Assembly (NCBI RefSeq): GCF_022095675.1 | Contig: NZ_JAHYSG010000055.1 | Span: 1-64,000, forward strand | Source of the DNA: Dactylosporangium sp. AC04546 | Lineage (GTDB): Bacteria; Actinomycetota; Actinomycetes; Mycobacteriales; Micromonosporaceae | Length of the DNA: 64,000 nt | Direction: 5' to 3' | Part shown: positions 8,375-17,064 of the stretch, piece by piece | How the letters are laid out: the number at the start of each line of letters is the position of its first letter | Position numbering within the stretch: the first letter of the stretch is position 1 | Notes under the pieces: model-generated | Told to the model about the DNA's origin: nothing | The model's input: the letters and a program-made list of their open reading frames with translations, nothing else | Databases searched by the model: none | Made by a program: the position numbers and the translations under genes

Positions 8375-10464
8375 ACGGCGGCCTCCACGGCCAGCGCCGG
8401 GCGGTGGTGGCCGCCGTGCGCGGTCTTGTGCCAGGTGGTGTTGCCGTCGATGTGCTGCCACACGGCCCAGAACGCGGCGCCCATGAGCACCCACTGGTAC
8501 ACCGGCGCTCCGACGAGCAGGAACGCGTAGTGCCGCCACAGCACGGGCTGCCGGTACGCGCGGGCGAACTCGCGCAGCCCGAGCAGCTGCGTGGCGAGCG
8601 TGATGAGGATCGGCACGAACGGCGCGTACATGAGCATCGCCACGAACACGGGCACCTTGAGCCACACGATGGTCGCGATCGACAGCGGCAGCAGCAGCGC
8701 CGAGAACGCCTGCAGGAACGGCGTGGCCAGGATGTAGCCGGCGAGCATCCGCTGGCGCAGCGTCGGCAGCGTCGACCAGCGGCCCTCGAGCAGGATGCTC
8801 AGGAAACCCTGGTTCCAGCGGACCCGCTGCCAGAACAGCGACCCGGCCTTGCGGTCGGCGATCGTCTGCGGCACCTCCTCGCGCGTGGCGAGCTCGGGCT
8901 CGTACGCGGCGACGACCCGCGCGCTGTACCGCGTGCACAGCAGCACGCCGAGCGCGCAGTCCTCGGTGAGGTTGTCGGGCCAGCCGCCGGCCTTCTCCAG
9001 CAGCTCGCGCCGGATGAACACGGTGTTGCCGCCGAGCGGCACGAACCCGGTCCGCACCTGGTAGAACATGCGGCTGGTGAACCAGAAGAAGTACTCCATG
9101 ACGTTGTGCACCTTGAACCAGTCGCGCACCCGCCGGCCCAGCGTCATGAGCTGCACCCCGCCCTGCACCACGTCGGCGTCGGTGCGGGCGAGCAGCGTGT
9201 TGACCCGGGTGAGCAGCTGCGGGGCGACGTCGTCCTCGGCGTCGACCACGCCGATGACCGTGCCCGTGGACACGGCCAGGGCGGCGTTGAGCTGGCGCGG
9301 CTTGTTGGACTTCACGTACGGGCGCACGACGGTCCGCACCCTGTGCGCCGGGTCGTGGTCGGCCTGCACGCGCTCGACCTCGGCGATGGTGGCGTCGTCG
9401 CCCTCGCACAGGGAGACGAGGATCTCGTAGTCGCCGTAGTCCTGCTCCAGCAGGTGCCGCAGGGTGCCGGCGATGACGAACTCCTCGTGCAGCGCGGGAA
9501 CGATGATGGAGAACCGTTCCCGGTGTTCCTGTTCCCCGGCGGCGGGCCAGCCCATCTGCTCGACCGCCTCCGGGGTCCGCCAGCCGTAGAGGCGCCAGCG
9601 CACCTCCAGGGCGCCGACGACCGTGTTGTACAGGGCGACGGCGGTCACCAGCAGGGCCAGGACCGCTGCGCCGGACAGCGGCGAGACGACCAGGCCGGCG
9701 CTCACCGCGGCGACGAGGGCCAGGCCGGCCGCCCACCGCGCCGCCGGGCTGCCCAGCCAGGTGGCCAGGCGCAGCCACGGGAGCTGCCGGAGGTACAGCA
9801 TCCCCTGGCGCAGGTCGCCCTTGCTGGCGCCCGCCACGCGCTGGCCGAAGTCGAGCGGCAGCTCGGTGCGGCGCAGCCGTGGGTAACGGGCCAGGATCTC
9901 CAGCAGGATCTTGAAACCGTGCGAGCGCAGCCGGTCCGGATCGACCTTGTCGAGCCTGACGCCGAAGAAGCCGGTCATGGGATCGGTGACGCCGCGCAGC
10001 GCGACGGGAAACGCGATCCGGGCCAGGATCGTCGATCCCGTGGAAACGATCCGGCGCAGCGGGCCGTCGAGGCCGCCGCTGCTGCCGCCCTCCCGGTAGC
10101 GGCTGGCCATGACCAGGTCGTGCTCGTCGAGCGCGGCCAGCATCGCCGGCACCAGCTCCGGCGGGTGCTGCAGGTCGGCGTCCATGACGAGCGCCTTCGT
10201 GGCCCGGGCCCGCCGGTAGCCGTCGACGACCGCGCCGGCCAGGCCGCCGACCCGCTGCGCGCCGGCCCGGTGGAAGACGCGGACCCGCAGGTCCTCCCGC
10301 TCCAGCGCGGCCGCCGCGAGGGCGATGGCGTCGACGGTGCGGTCGTTGTCGCTGTCGTCGACGAAGAGCAGCTCGACGTCGCTGAGGACCGCGGACAGCC
10401 GTTCGATCAGGGGGCCTACGTTGTCTTCCTCATGTCGGCAGGGGATGACGATGGTGGCCTTCAC
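8371..10464 (-). CDS. Fused double GT2 glycosyltransferase (polyprenyl-P-sugar synthase + processive GT2)
   Basis: 697 residues joining two complete GT2 catalytic domains. Residues 1-230 resemble dolichyl-phosphate-mannose synthase/GtrB: IVIPCRHEEDNV, FVDDSDNDRTVDA, DADLQHPPE (DxD at 95-97), SRYREGG, and DPMTGFFGVR. Two membrane segments (about 245-285) follow. Residues 318-560 form a cellulose-synthase-like domain: SIIVPALHEEF, VVDAEDDV (408-412), TED (500-502) and QRVRW (546-550, the acceptor-site Q/RxxRW motif). Four or more membrane segments close the protein. The N-domain should load a sugar onto undecaprenyl phosphate, and the C-domain could polymerise or transfer sugars. Overlap of 4 nt with the next gene and a 17-nt gap to the dehydrogenase gene show an operon. 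Fusion of the two types is uncommon. Confidence 0.85.
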   Translation of the reverse strand: MKATIVIPCRHEEDNVGPLIERLSAVLSDVELLFVDDSDNDRTVDAIALAAAALEREDLRVRVFHRAGAQRVGGLAGAVVDGYRRARATKALVMDADLQHPPELVPAMLAALDEHDLVMASRYREGGSSGGLDGPLRRIVSTGSTILARIAFPVALRGVTDPMTGFFGVRLDKVDPDRLRSHGFKILLEILARYPRLRRTELPLDFGQRVAGASKGDLRQGMLYLRQLPWLRLATWLGSPAARWAAGLALVAAVSAGLVVSPLSGAAVLALLVTAVALYNTVVGALEVRWRLYGWRTPEAVEQMGWPAAGEQEHRERFSIIVPALHEEFVIAGTLRHLLEQDYGDYEILVSLCEGDDATIAEVERVQADHDPAHRVRTVVRPYVKSNKPRQLNAALAVSTGTVIGVVDAEDDVAPQLLTRVNTLLARTDADVVQGGVQLMTLGRRVRDWFKVHNVMEYFFWFTSRMFYQVRTGFVPLGGNTVFIRRELLEKAGGWPDNLTEDCALGVLLCTRYSARVVAAYEPELATREEVPQTIADRKAGSLFWQRVRWNQGFLSILLEGRWSTLPTLRQRMLAGYILATPFLQAFSALLLPLSIATIVWLKVPVFVAMLMYAPFVPILITLATQLLGLREFARAYRQPVLWRHYAFLLVGAPVYQWVLMGAAFWAVWQHIDGNTTWHKTAHGGHHRPALAVEAAV

Positions 10465-10481
10465 GCGAATCTCCTTGGTCG

Positions 10482-13400
10482 TTACAACCGGATGACCGAA
10501 CAGCGCGCCAGTGCGCCGCCGCCGCTGTCGAAGTACTCGACCGTGATCGTGTGGTCGCCTTCGGTCAGGGCGGTTTCGAACGTGTACGTGGTCGGCGGAT
10601 GGTCGGACCAGCCGTCGATCACCACGGCACCGTCGAGGAGGACCCGGATGCCGTCGTCACTGGTGGCGGTGATGCGGTACGTGCCGCCGGCCAGGTGGTC
10701 GGTCCTGGTCCAGCGGGCGGAGAAGGCGTCGGCGGGCACGCCCGCGGCCGGGGCGCCGTCGCCCCAGTCGAAGTCGATGTCCGCCTCGTCGCGGGTGAGC
10801 AGGGGTTCGCCCGCGAGGCTCGTTCCGGCGTAGTAGGAGGCCGTCCACGGGGTCGGTGGCGGCGGGTCGGCGGTCTTGTCGTAGCTGACGCGGGCGATCG
10901 CGCCGCCCGCCCGCTCGTAGTACTCGGCGACGATGACGTGGGCGCCCTCGGCGAGGTTGCGCTGCACGACGAAGGTCGTCGGGGGCTGGTCCCGCCACTC
11001 GTCGAGGACCAGCACGCCGTCGACGTACAGCCGGACGCCGTCGTCGGCGACGACCCGGAACGTGTAGACGCCGGCGGCGAGGGTGTCGGTGCGGGTCCAG
11101 CGGGCCGACCAGCCGTCGTCCGGCAGGCCGGGTCCGGGGGCGCCGGTACCCCAGTCGAAGTCGACGGCCGGCTCCTGGCGCACGATCGCGGCGGTGCCCG
11201 CCAGCGCGGTGCCCGCGTAGTAGGCGCCGTCCCAGCCGGGTGGCGAGGTGACGTCGCCGACCCGCTGGTAGGTCAGGTGCAGCTGGTTGCCGGCGGCGTT
11301 CTCGTAGTACTCGACCCGGATCTCGTGCGCGCCGCCGAGGAGCAGCTTGTCGCCGGTGAACGCCTCGTTCTGCTCCCGCCACTTGTCGACCACGGGCTGC
11401 CCGTCGACGAACACCCGGATCCCGTCGTCGGCGGTGCCGGAGAACCGGTAGAGGCCGGACGGCAGCACGTCGGTGCGGGTCCACACGCCGACGAAGTGGT
11501 CGTCACCGATGCCGCCGCCGGGGGAGCCGTCGAGCTGGATCGAGCTCTCCGAGCGGGAAAGGTCCGGTTCCCGGTCCGGGATCGCGGGGGCGCTGCCGGC
11601 GCCGGGCGTGTTCCAGTAGCGGGCCGTCCACTGTGGAGGCGGCGGGAGATCGGCCGTGCGGGTCCAGGTCAGGCGGGCCAGGGCGCCGGCCGCGTTCTCG
11701 TAGTACTCCATGGCGATCGTGTGCGCGCCGGCGCCGAGCACCAGGCTCGCCGTGTACGACGTGACGCCCTGGTCGCCCCAGTGGTCGATCACCTTCTGCC
11801 CGTCGACCCACAGCCGCACGCCGTCGTCGCTCGTGGTCGTGAAGTCGTAGCTGCCGGCATTGAGGGTCACGGATCTCGTGTACCGCGCCACGAAGTGGTC
11901 GGCGTCGATCGCTGGAGCGGGCGAGCCGAGCCCCCAGTCGTGGTCGACGGCGGCCTCGTCCCGGCTCAGCTGCGGCCGGGTGGCCGGGATCGTCGGCGCG
12001 GAGCCGGCGCCGGGCGTGTTCCAGTACTCGGCCAGGAACACGTCGCGCGGCTGGTCCGGCGTCGTCTCCCAGGTCAGCTTCGCGCTCGCGTCGACGACGT
12101 TGTCGTAGAACTCCAGCCGGATCGCGTGCTCCCCCGCGGCGAGGTCGGCGACGTGGTCGTAGGCGGTCGGGCCCTGGTCGTGCCACTGGTCGATGACGAG
12201 CTGGTCGTCGAGGTACAGCCGGGCGCCGTCGTCGGAGGCGACCGTGAACCGGTACCGGCCGGCGGCGAAGAACTCCCGCTTCGACCAGCGCGCGGAGAAG
12301 TGGTCCGGATCGACCCCGGGACCGGGGGAGTCGACCGACCAGATGAAGTCGACCTTCGGGTCCTCCCGGACCAGCACGGGTGGACCCTGGAGGTTCTGGT
12401 TGTTGAAGAACTCGGCGATGAACGGCGCCGACGGCGCGTAGTTCGCGGTCCACCGCGCGTCCGTCGCCGGCGTGGTGACGAAGTGCCGGATCGCGCCGCC
12501 GTCCGACCAGCCGGTGAAGTGGTACACGGTACCGTTGCCGTCCACCGCGGTCGGCGGGGCGGCGATCTCCCGCTTGAAGCCGGTGACGCCCTGCACCGCG
12601 TCGGGCGTCGGGATCGGCACGCCGTCGAGGGTCAGCCCGAGGCCCGGCGGGTCCGTCGCGAACGTCATCACCGACGTGTTCGGGTAGATGAACGTGGACC
12701 TGCTGGTCGACAGACCGTTGCGGTCGGTGGCGGTCACCTTGAGCTCGAACCAGGTGTCGGCCGACGCCTCGCCCGTGGTGGGGATCGTGAACGTGCCGAC
12801 CCGGCCGGTCAGCGGCCCGACGAACGGGTGCAGATGGGTGTTGTGGTGCAGGAACACCTCGGTCCGCAGATCGCCGTCGCTGACGTCGAAGCCGGCGGCG
12901 TCGTTGCCGAACACGTTGTAGGTGATGGTGTCGCCCGAGTCGTACCGTGCGCCGTCGACCGGCGCGGCGATCGTCACCGTCGGCGGGGTGCCGACCTGGA
13001 TCACGATGGGTCTCGATGTCACCGTGTTCTGCCCGTCGGAGACGGTGAGCGTCACCGGATACACGCCGACCGCGGTGTAGGTCTTCACCGGGTTGGCGGC
13101 GGTGCTCGTGCTGCCGTCGCCGAGATCCCAGTGGTACTGCAGGTCGTCGCCGTCCGGGTCGCTCGTGCCGGCACTCGAGAAGTGCACGGTCAGCGGGGCC
13201 TCGCCGCCGGTCGAGTCCGATCCCGCCTTCACGACCGGCGAACTGCCGGCCAGGCTGTACGAGACGCGGTAGAGCTGGCCGGGGAAGTAGGTGATGTAGT
13301 ACAGCGACCCGTCCGGCGCCACCTTGAGGTCGACGACGCTGCCCGCGTCGGCGTCGAAGTCGCGGACCTGGGTGATCTGGCCGGCGTCGTCGAGCAGCGC

Positions 13401-14342
13401 CTGCTTGATGAAGCCGCGGGAGTAGTCGCCGAAGAACAGGCTGCCCTGGTACTCCGGGGGGAACTGCGAGCCGCGGTAGACCGGGCCGGCGGTGACCGCC
13501 CCGCTGCCCCCGTCGTGGTTGTAGGCGGTCAGCGGGTCGCGGTAGCCGGCGCAGCCCGTGACGCACCGCCCCTCGTGGACCGGCCAGCCGTAGTTGCCGC
13601 CCTTGACGACGAGGTTGAGCTCCTCCCACGTGTAGTCGCCGACGTCGCCGGCGTAGAGCCGCCCGGTCGCGCTGTCGAACTGGAACCGCCACGGGTTGCG
13701 GAAACCGTAGGCCCAGATCGCGCCGAGCTTTCCCGGCTGCCCGGCGAACGGGTTGTCCGCCGGAATAGATCCGTCGGCATTGATGCGCAAGATCTTGCCG
13801 TGCGGGTTGGACAGGTCCTGCGCGTTCGGCGGGTATCCGTTGTCGCCGACGGCGAAGTACAGCTTGCCGTCCGGGCCGAACCGGATGGAGCCGCCGACAT
13901 GCAGCAGCTGCGATGGCGACTGTGTCTGAAAAATGGTGTACGGGCCATCGGTGCCGACATCTCCGGAAGCGTCGAAACGCACCAGATGATTCAGGAGGTC
14001 GTGTCCGGTGTAATAAAAGTAGACATAGTGGTTCGCGACGCCGAAACCGGGATCGAATGCGATGCCGATCAGCCCGCGGTCACCCGACGCCTCCGACGGC
14101 AGGTCGGCGAAGGGCTGCGTGAGCAGGTGCCCGTCCCTGAAGATCTTGATTTTCCCGGTGCGTTCCAGGATGAAAATGCGTCCGTCCGGGGCGATCTCGA
14201 ATCCGCTCGGGCCATCCAGTCCGGCGCCGATGACGAGCTGCGTGGCGAATCCGGGCGGAGTCGCGGCGCGTGCCGGCGGCATCGGCCCGACGAGCGACGC
14301 CACCACTGTCAGCAATATGACAAAAGCCAGGTACTTCCGCAC
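10482..14342 (-). CDS. Secreted PQQ-type sugar dehydrogenase with PKD and five PA14 domains
   Basis: 1286 residues. A signal peptide (to about residue 27, ARAAT) is followed by a glucose/sorbosone dehydrogenase beta-propeller, about 30-365: GLDGPSGFEIAPDGRIFILERTG, GLIGIAFDP, SIRFGPDGKLYFAVGDNG, WAYGFRNPWRF and GNYGWP. PKD comes next (HWDLGDGSTSTAANPVKTY), an Ig-like segment, and then five tandem PA14 modules to the C-terminus. Each PA14 has the signature 'FSARWTR...YRF...SDDGIRVxxDGxxVIDxW...EYY(E/D)NAG..ARLTW'. PA14 modules commonly bind glycans. The enzyme probably oxidises sugars at the cell surface while anchored to polysaccharide by the PA14 array. GTG start with GGGGTGA just upstream. 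First gene of the leftward operon. Confidence 0.88.
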   Translation of the reverse strand: MRKYLAFVILLTVVASLVGPMPPARAATPPGFATQLVIGAGLDGPSGFEIAPDGRIFILERTGKIKIFRDGHLLTQPFADLPSEASGDRGLIGIAFDPGFGVANHYVYFYYTGHDLLNHLVRFDASGDVGTDGPYTIFQTQSPSQLLHVGGSIRFGPDGKLYFAVGDNGYPPNAQDLSNPHGKILRINADGSIPADNPFAGQPGKLGAIWAYGFRNPWRFQFDSATGRLYAGDVGDYTWEELNLVVKGGNYGWPVHEGRCVTGCAGYRDPLTAYNHDGGSGAVTAGPVYRGSQFPPEYQGSLFFGDYSRGFIKQALLDDAGQITQVRDFDADAGSVVDLKVAPDGSLYYITYFPGQLYRVSYSLAGSSPVVKAGSDSTGGEAPLTVHFSSAGTSDPDGDDLQYHWDLGDGSTSTAANPVKTYTAVGVYPVTLTVSDGQNTVTSRPIVIQVGTPPTVTIAAPVDGARYDSGDTITYNVFGNDAAGFDVSDGDLRTEVFLHHNTHLHPFVGPLTGRVGTFTIPTTGEASADTWFELKVTATDRNGLSTSRSTFIYPNTSVMTFATDPPGLGLTLDGVPIPTPDAVQGVTGFKREIAAPPTAVDGNGTVYHFTGWSDGGAIRHFVTTPATDARWTANYAPSAPFIAEFFNNQNLQGPPVLVREDPKVDFIWSVDSPGPGVDPDHFSARWSKREFFAAGRYRFTVASDDGARLYLDDQLVIDQWHDQGPTAYDHVADLAAGEHAIRLEFYDNVVDASAKLTWETTPDQPRDVFLAEYWNTPGAGSAPTIPATRPQLSRDEAAVDHDWGLGSPAPAIDADHFVARYTRSVTLNAGSYDFTTTSDDGVRLWVDGQKVIDHWGDQGVTSYTASLVLGAGAHTIAMEYYENAAGALARLTWTRTADLPPPPQWTARYWNTPGAGSAPAIPDREPDLSRSESSIQLDGSPGGGIGDDHFVGVWTRTDVLPSGLYRFSGTADDGIRVFVDGQPVVDKWREQNEAFTGDKLLLGGAHEIRVEYYENAAGNQLHLTYQRVGDVTSPPGWDGAYYAGTALAGTAAIVRQEPAVDFDWGTGAPGPGLPDDGWSARWTRTDTLAAGVYTFRVVADDGVRLYVDGVLVLDEWRDQPPTTFVVQRNLAEGAHVIVAEYYERAGGAIARVSYDKTADPPPPTPWTASYYAGTSLAGEPLLTRDEADIDFDWGDGAPAAGVPADAFSARWTRTDHLAGGTYRITATSDDGIRVLLDGAVVIDGWSDHPPTTYTFETALTEGDHTITVEYFDSGGGALARCSVIRL

Positions 14343-14498
14343 GGTTCACCCCACGAATCGGCCGCCGCGGCAAATCCTGGAGCGCCCGTGTAAGGCGGCA
14401 ATAGCGATTCCGGGAATGCGCGGTGACGATACTGGGTCGGCGTTGTTTCGGCGCCCGTGGTGTACGGACGAATTGCCCCGCCGGAAACACGCCGGTCG

Positions 14499-15764
14499 TC
14501 AGGTCGTTACCGGTAACGATTCGTATCCGCGCAGTACACGCGTCGGCCGTCGATGGGCCACGCCGTTTTCCCGCAGGCCGGGGTACCGCTCGAAGAGCAT
14601 CCGCAGTCCGATCTCGCCCTCCAGGCGGGCCAGGGCGGCGCCGAGGCAGTAGTGCACCCCGCCGGAGAACGACAGGTGCTCGCGGGCGTTGGCCCGGGTC
14701 ACGTCGAAGCGGCCCGGGTCGTCGAAGACGGCCGGGTCGCGGTTGGCCCCGCCGAGCATCGGCACGATCACCTGGCCGGGCCGGACGGTGACGCCGCCGA
14801 CCTCGGTCTCCCGCCGGCAGATCCGGGCCGTGCTCTGCACCGGCGAGTCGTAGCGCAGCATCTCCTCGACCGCGCCCGGCCAGCGCGCCGGATCGGCCCG
14901 CAGCAGCTCCAGCTGCCCGGGGTGGCGCATGAGCAGGGCGGCGCCGCTGCCGAGCAGGTTGACCGTGGTCTCGAACCCGGCGGCGAGCAGCAGCCCGGCC
15001 GTGGCGAGCAGCTCGTCGTCGTCGAGCCGTTCACCTTCCAGGTGGACGAGCCTGCTCAGGAGGTCGTCGCCCGGCTGCGCGCGCAGCCGGGCGAAGTGGC
15101 CGCGCAGCCAGTCGTTGCTCGCCTTGATGCCGCGCTCGGTCCGGCGGTACACCCGGAAACCCAGGCCGATGTCCAGCGTCGGCGCGGCCGCGGCGCCCCA
15201 CGCCAGGAACTGCCGGCGCATCTGCTGCGGCACGCCGAGGATGTCGGCGATCACCGTCACCGGCAGCAGTGCCGCGTAGTCGCCGACGAGCTCCGCCGGC
15301 TTGTCCCGCAGCAGCTCCTCGCAGGTCTGCTCGATGCGCGGCCGCAGCCCCTCGATGGCGCGGGCGGTGAAGACCTTCGCGACGAGCCGGCGGTACCGCG
15401 TGTGATCCGGGGGATCGACGACGAGCATCGACGGGGGATCGACCGGCCCGATCGGCGATGTGCGGCGGCTCAGCCGGAACAGCAGCGCGACGCCGGTCGG
15501 CAGGCGCCGCTCGCTGACCCCGACCCCGAACGCGTCGCTGCGCAGGACGGCCGAGGCGACGTCGTGGCGCGCGGTCGCCAGCATGAGCTCGCCGCGCACG
15601 ACCGGCCCGGCGTCACGGACCTGGTCGTAGAACGGGTACGGGTCGGCCCGGATGGCGGGGTCGTGGAAGAACCCCGCCAGCCGGTCCCCCCGCCGCGCGG
15701 CGCGCCGGACGGCCACCCGCATGAACCCGTGCTTGGTGGCCCACCGCAACCCCGTCCCCGCCAT
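14499..15764 (-). CDS. Cytochrome P450
   Basis: 421 residues with the full P450 set: oxygen-binding I-helix AGFETT, K-helix ExxR in EEMLRY, and heme loop FSGGVHYCLGA with the thiolate Cys at residue 373. PPDHTRYRRLVAKVFT is the C-helix region of bacterial class I enzymes. A monooxygenase needing ferredoxin partners, none of which are nearby; the substrate is unknown. ATG preceded by AGGAGGG. The thioesterase gene lies 46 bp upstream on the same strand, with an inverted repeat in the gap. Confidence 0.92.
   Translation of the reverse strand: MAGTGLRWATKHGFMRVAVRRAARRGDRLAGFFHDPAIRADPYPFYDQVRDAGPVVRGELMLATARHDVASAVLRSDAFGVGVSERRLPTGVALLFRLSRRTSPIGPVDPPSMLVVDPPDHTRYRRLVAKVFTARAIEGLRPRIEQTCEELLRDKPAELVGDYAALLPVTVIADILGVPQQMRRQFLAWGAAAAPTLDIGLGFRVYRRTERGIKASNDWLRGHFARLRAQPGDDLLSRLVHLEGERLDDDELLATAGLLLAAGFETTVNLLGSGAALLMRHPGQLELLRADPARWPGAVEEMLRYDSPVQSTARICRRETEVGGVTVRPGQVIVPMLGGANRDPAVFDDPGRFDVTRANAREHLSFSGGVHYCLGAALARLEGEIGLRMLFERYPGLRENGVAHRRPTRVLRGYESLPVTT
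14504..14519. promoter_or_regulatory. 16-bp perfect palindrome upstream of the dehydrogenase operon
   Basis: TCGTTACCGGTAACGA lies in the last codons of the P450 gene, about 160 bp upstream of the leftward dehydrogenase operon. Length and symmetry fit a repressor operator, but position inside a coding region could also make it chance. The regulator is unknown. Between 14343 and 14498 I see no gene and only a weak -10-like word. Confidence 0.4.
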
Positions 15765-15771
15765 CCCTCCT

Positions 15772-15789
15772 TGGTACTACGCGGTACCA
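15772..15789. promoter_or_regulatory. Inverted repeat in front of the P450 gene
   Basis: TGGTAC and GTACCA arms flank 6 nt, directly upstream of the P450 ribosome binding site. The spacing suits a TetR-type dimer. With a 46-bp gap it could regulate P450 alone or act on a readthrough mRNA from the thioesterase gene. Confidence 0.45.
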
Positions 15790-15810
15790 GGGCGGGTCAA
15801 CACCCGGGAC

Positions 15811-16422
15811 CTACGGCTGGCCGGGGTTGAGGGCGACGAACAGGGCCTCGCCGTCGGCGCACAGGGTGTCGCCGTGGTGCAGCGTCGCGGTCAGGAACCG
15901 CTTGCGGCCCTCGACCCGCTCGACCGTGCCGGTGATCCGCAGCGGGGCGTCGATCGGGGTGATCGAGCGGAAGTTGACGTTCAGGTACGCGGTCCGCGAG
16001 ACCGGCCGGCCGGTGTTGGCCAACCGGCCCAGCACCTCGTCGAAGACGAGCGGGATGACCCCGCCGTGGGCGGCGCCGTTCGCGCCGAGGTAATAGCGGC
16101 CCATGCTCAGGCGCACCACGACGTGCTGCTCGTCCCACTCGTCGTACTCCAGCGGCGGGATGAGCGCCTGACCCCGCCCGACCAGGTCGGACCGGCGGCC
16201 GGCGATCATCGCGTGCTCGTCCACCTCGTACGTCTCGGCGGCCACCGCGATCTTCTCCAGCATGTCGGCGATCTCGGTGACGACCGCCTCGGGGGCGTCC
16301 GCCGCCGTGATGCTCTCCTGGACCCGACGCAGCGCCTCGATCATGCGGGCGAAGTCCGGGCCGCCGCCGTCGGTGCGGTACCTGCGCGGCCGGAAGCCGC
16401 CGATGTTGCCGGGCTCGCTCAT
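15811..16422 (-). CDS. PaaI-type hotdog-fold thioesterase
   Basis: 203 residues. The C-terminal about 130 residues form a 4HBT hotdog domain with GANGAAHGGVIPLVFDEVLGRLAN (the central helix with its conserved HGG), AYLNVNFRSITPIDAPLRITGTVERVEGRKRFLTATLHHGDTLCADGEALFV. Family members cleave acyl-CoA thioesters. The N-terminal 60 residues are a helical extension. I start at the ATG of MSEPGNIGG, since the longer open frame has no ribosome site. It may supply or clear acyl-CoA near the P450, but the link is only by position. Confidence 0.8.
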   Translation of the reverse strand: MSEPGNIGGFRPRRYRTDGGGPDFARMIEALRRVQESITAADAPEAVVTEIADMLEKIAVAAETYEVDEHAMIAGRRSDLVGRGQALIPPLEYDEWDEQHVVVRLSMGRYYLGANGAAHGGVIPLVFDEVLGRLANTGRPVSRTAYLNVNFRSITPIDAPLRITGTVERVEGRKRFLTATLHHGDTLCADGEALFVALNPGQP

Positions 16423-16734
16423 CTCCGCAGTGTCCGCCAGGCGGCCCGCCGGACGGGAGGAAGTGTGATGGATCCGCCTCAACCGGCTCCGGCTCAGGCG
16501 GCCTTCACCGGCTGCTCGGTCCCGGCCTGCGCGATCGGGCCGGCGCTGGCGGAGCGCCCGGACCGCGGCCTGCCGCACCGCCTGGTGACGGCTTCGAGCG
16601 ACGTACGTCACGTTCCGCCGGGGCCGGTGGCTCAGGGTTGTCCCCGAGGGCGGGGCGGCCGGGCCGCCCTACGATCGATGTGGCGGCCGGATCCGAGGGG
16701 CGGGTCGTCGGCTGTCCGGAAGGGACGGGGGATC
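16423..16734. other. Intergenic stretch with a strong SD-ATG leading in frame into the next gene
   Basis: GGGAGG (16455-16460) stands 7 nt before an ATG at 16468. This opens 89 codons without stop, in frame with the GlsB-type gene at 16735. The encoded segment (MDPPQPAPAQAAFTGCSVP...) has no recognised domain. It could be a translated N-terminal extension or a leader; I see no other gene here. Confidence 0.4.
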
Positions 16735-17019
16735 ATGGAGATCTCCGGCATCTTCACCGCACTCGTCATCGGCCTGATCATCGGCGCACTGGGGCGCCTG
16801 GTCCTGCCCGGCCGCCAGCAGATCGGGTTCTGGCTCACGCTGCTCATCGGTGTGGTGGCCGCGTTGCTCGGCACGTTCGTCGCCGCGATCTTCGGCGTGG
16901 CCGACACGGCCGGCATCGACTGGATCGAGCTCGCGCTCCAGGTCGCCTTCGCGGCCGGTGGCGTGGCGGCTGTGGACGGCATCCGCGGCGGTCGCGGCCG
17001 CCGTGCCATCGAACGCTGA
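16735..17019 (+). CDS. GlsB/YeaQ/YmgE-family small membrane protein
   Basis: 94 residues with three hydrophobic segments and the family signature GLIIGALGRLVLPGRQQIGFW near the N-terminus, then LLIGVVAALLGTFVAAI and ALQVAFAAGGVAAVDGI. This transglycosylase-associated/stress family is widespread in actinobacteria and its exact role is unknown. The chosen ATG follows GGGGGA. An in-frame upstream ATG at 16468 with a better ribosome site would add 89 residues. A close paralogue lies at 61787. Confidence 0.85.
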   Translation: MEISGIFTALVIGLIIGALGRLVLPGRQQIGFWLTLLIGVVAALLGTFVAAIFGVADTAGIDWIELALQVAFAAGGVAAVDGIRGGRGRRAIER

Positions 17020-17064
17020 CGTCCCTGTCCGGCGCCCGGGACCCACCCGGGCGCCGGCGGTGTC

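Noticed and set aside
10551..14393. 1280-codon open frame on the plus strand opposite the dehydrogenase gene
   Set aside because: It is an antisense shadow caused by high GC at codon position three. It has no domain, no ribosome site and unnatural Arg/Val/Gly composition.
14499..16422. Natural-product cluster around the P450 and thioesterase
   Set aside because: No PKS, NRPS, terpene or RiPP core gene is near. The thioesterase is PaaI-like and the stand-alone condensation protein is 38 kb away.
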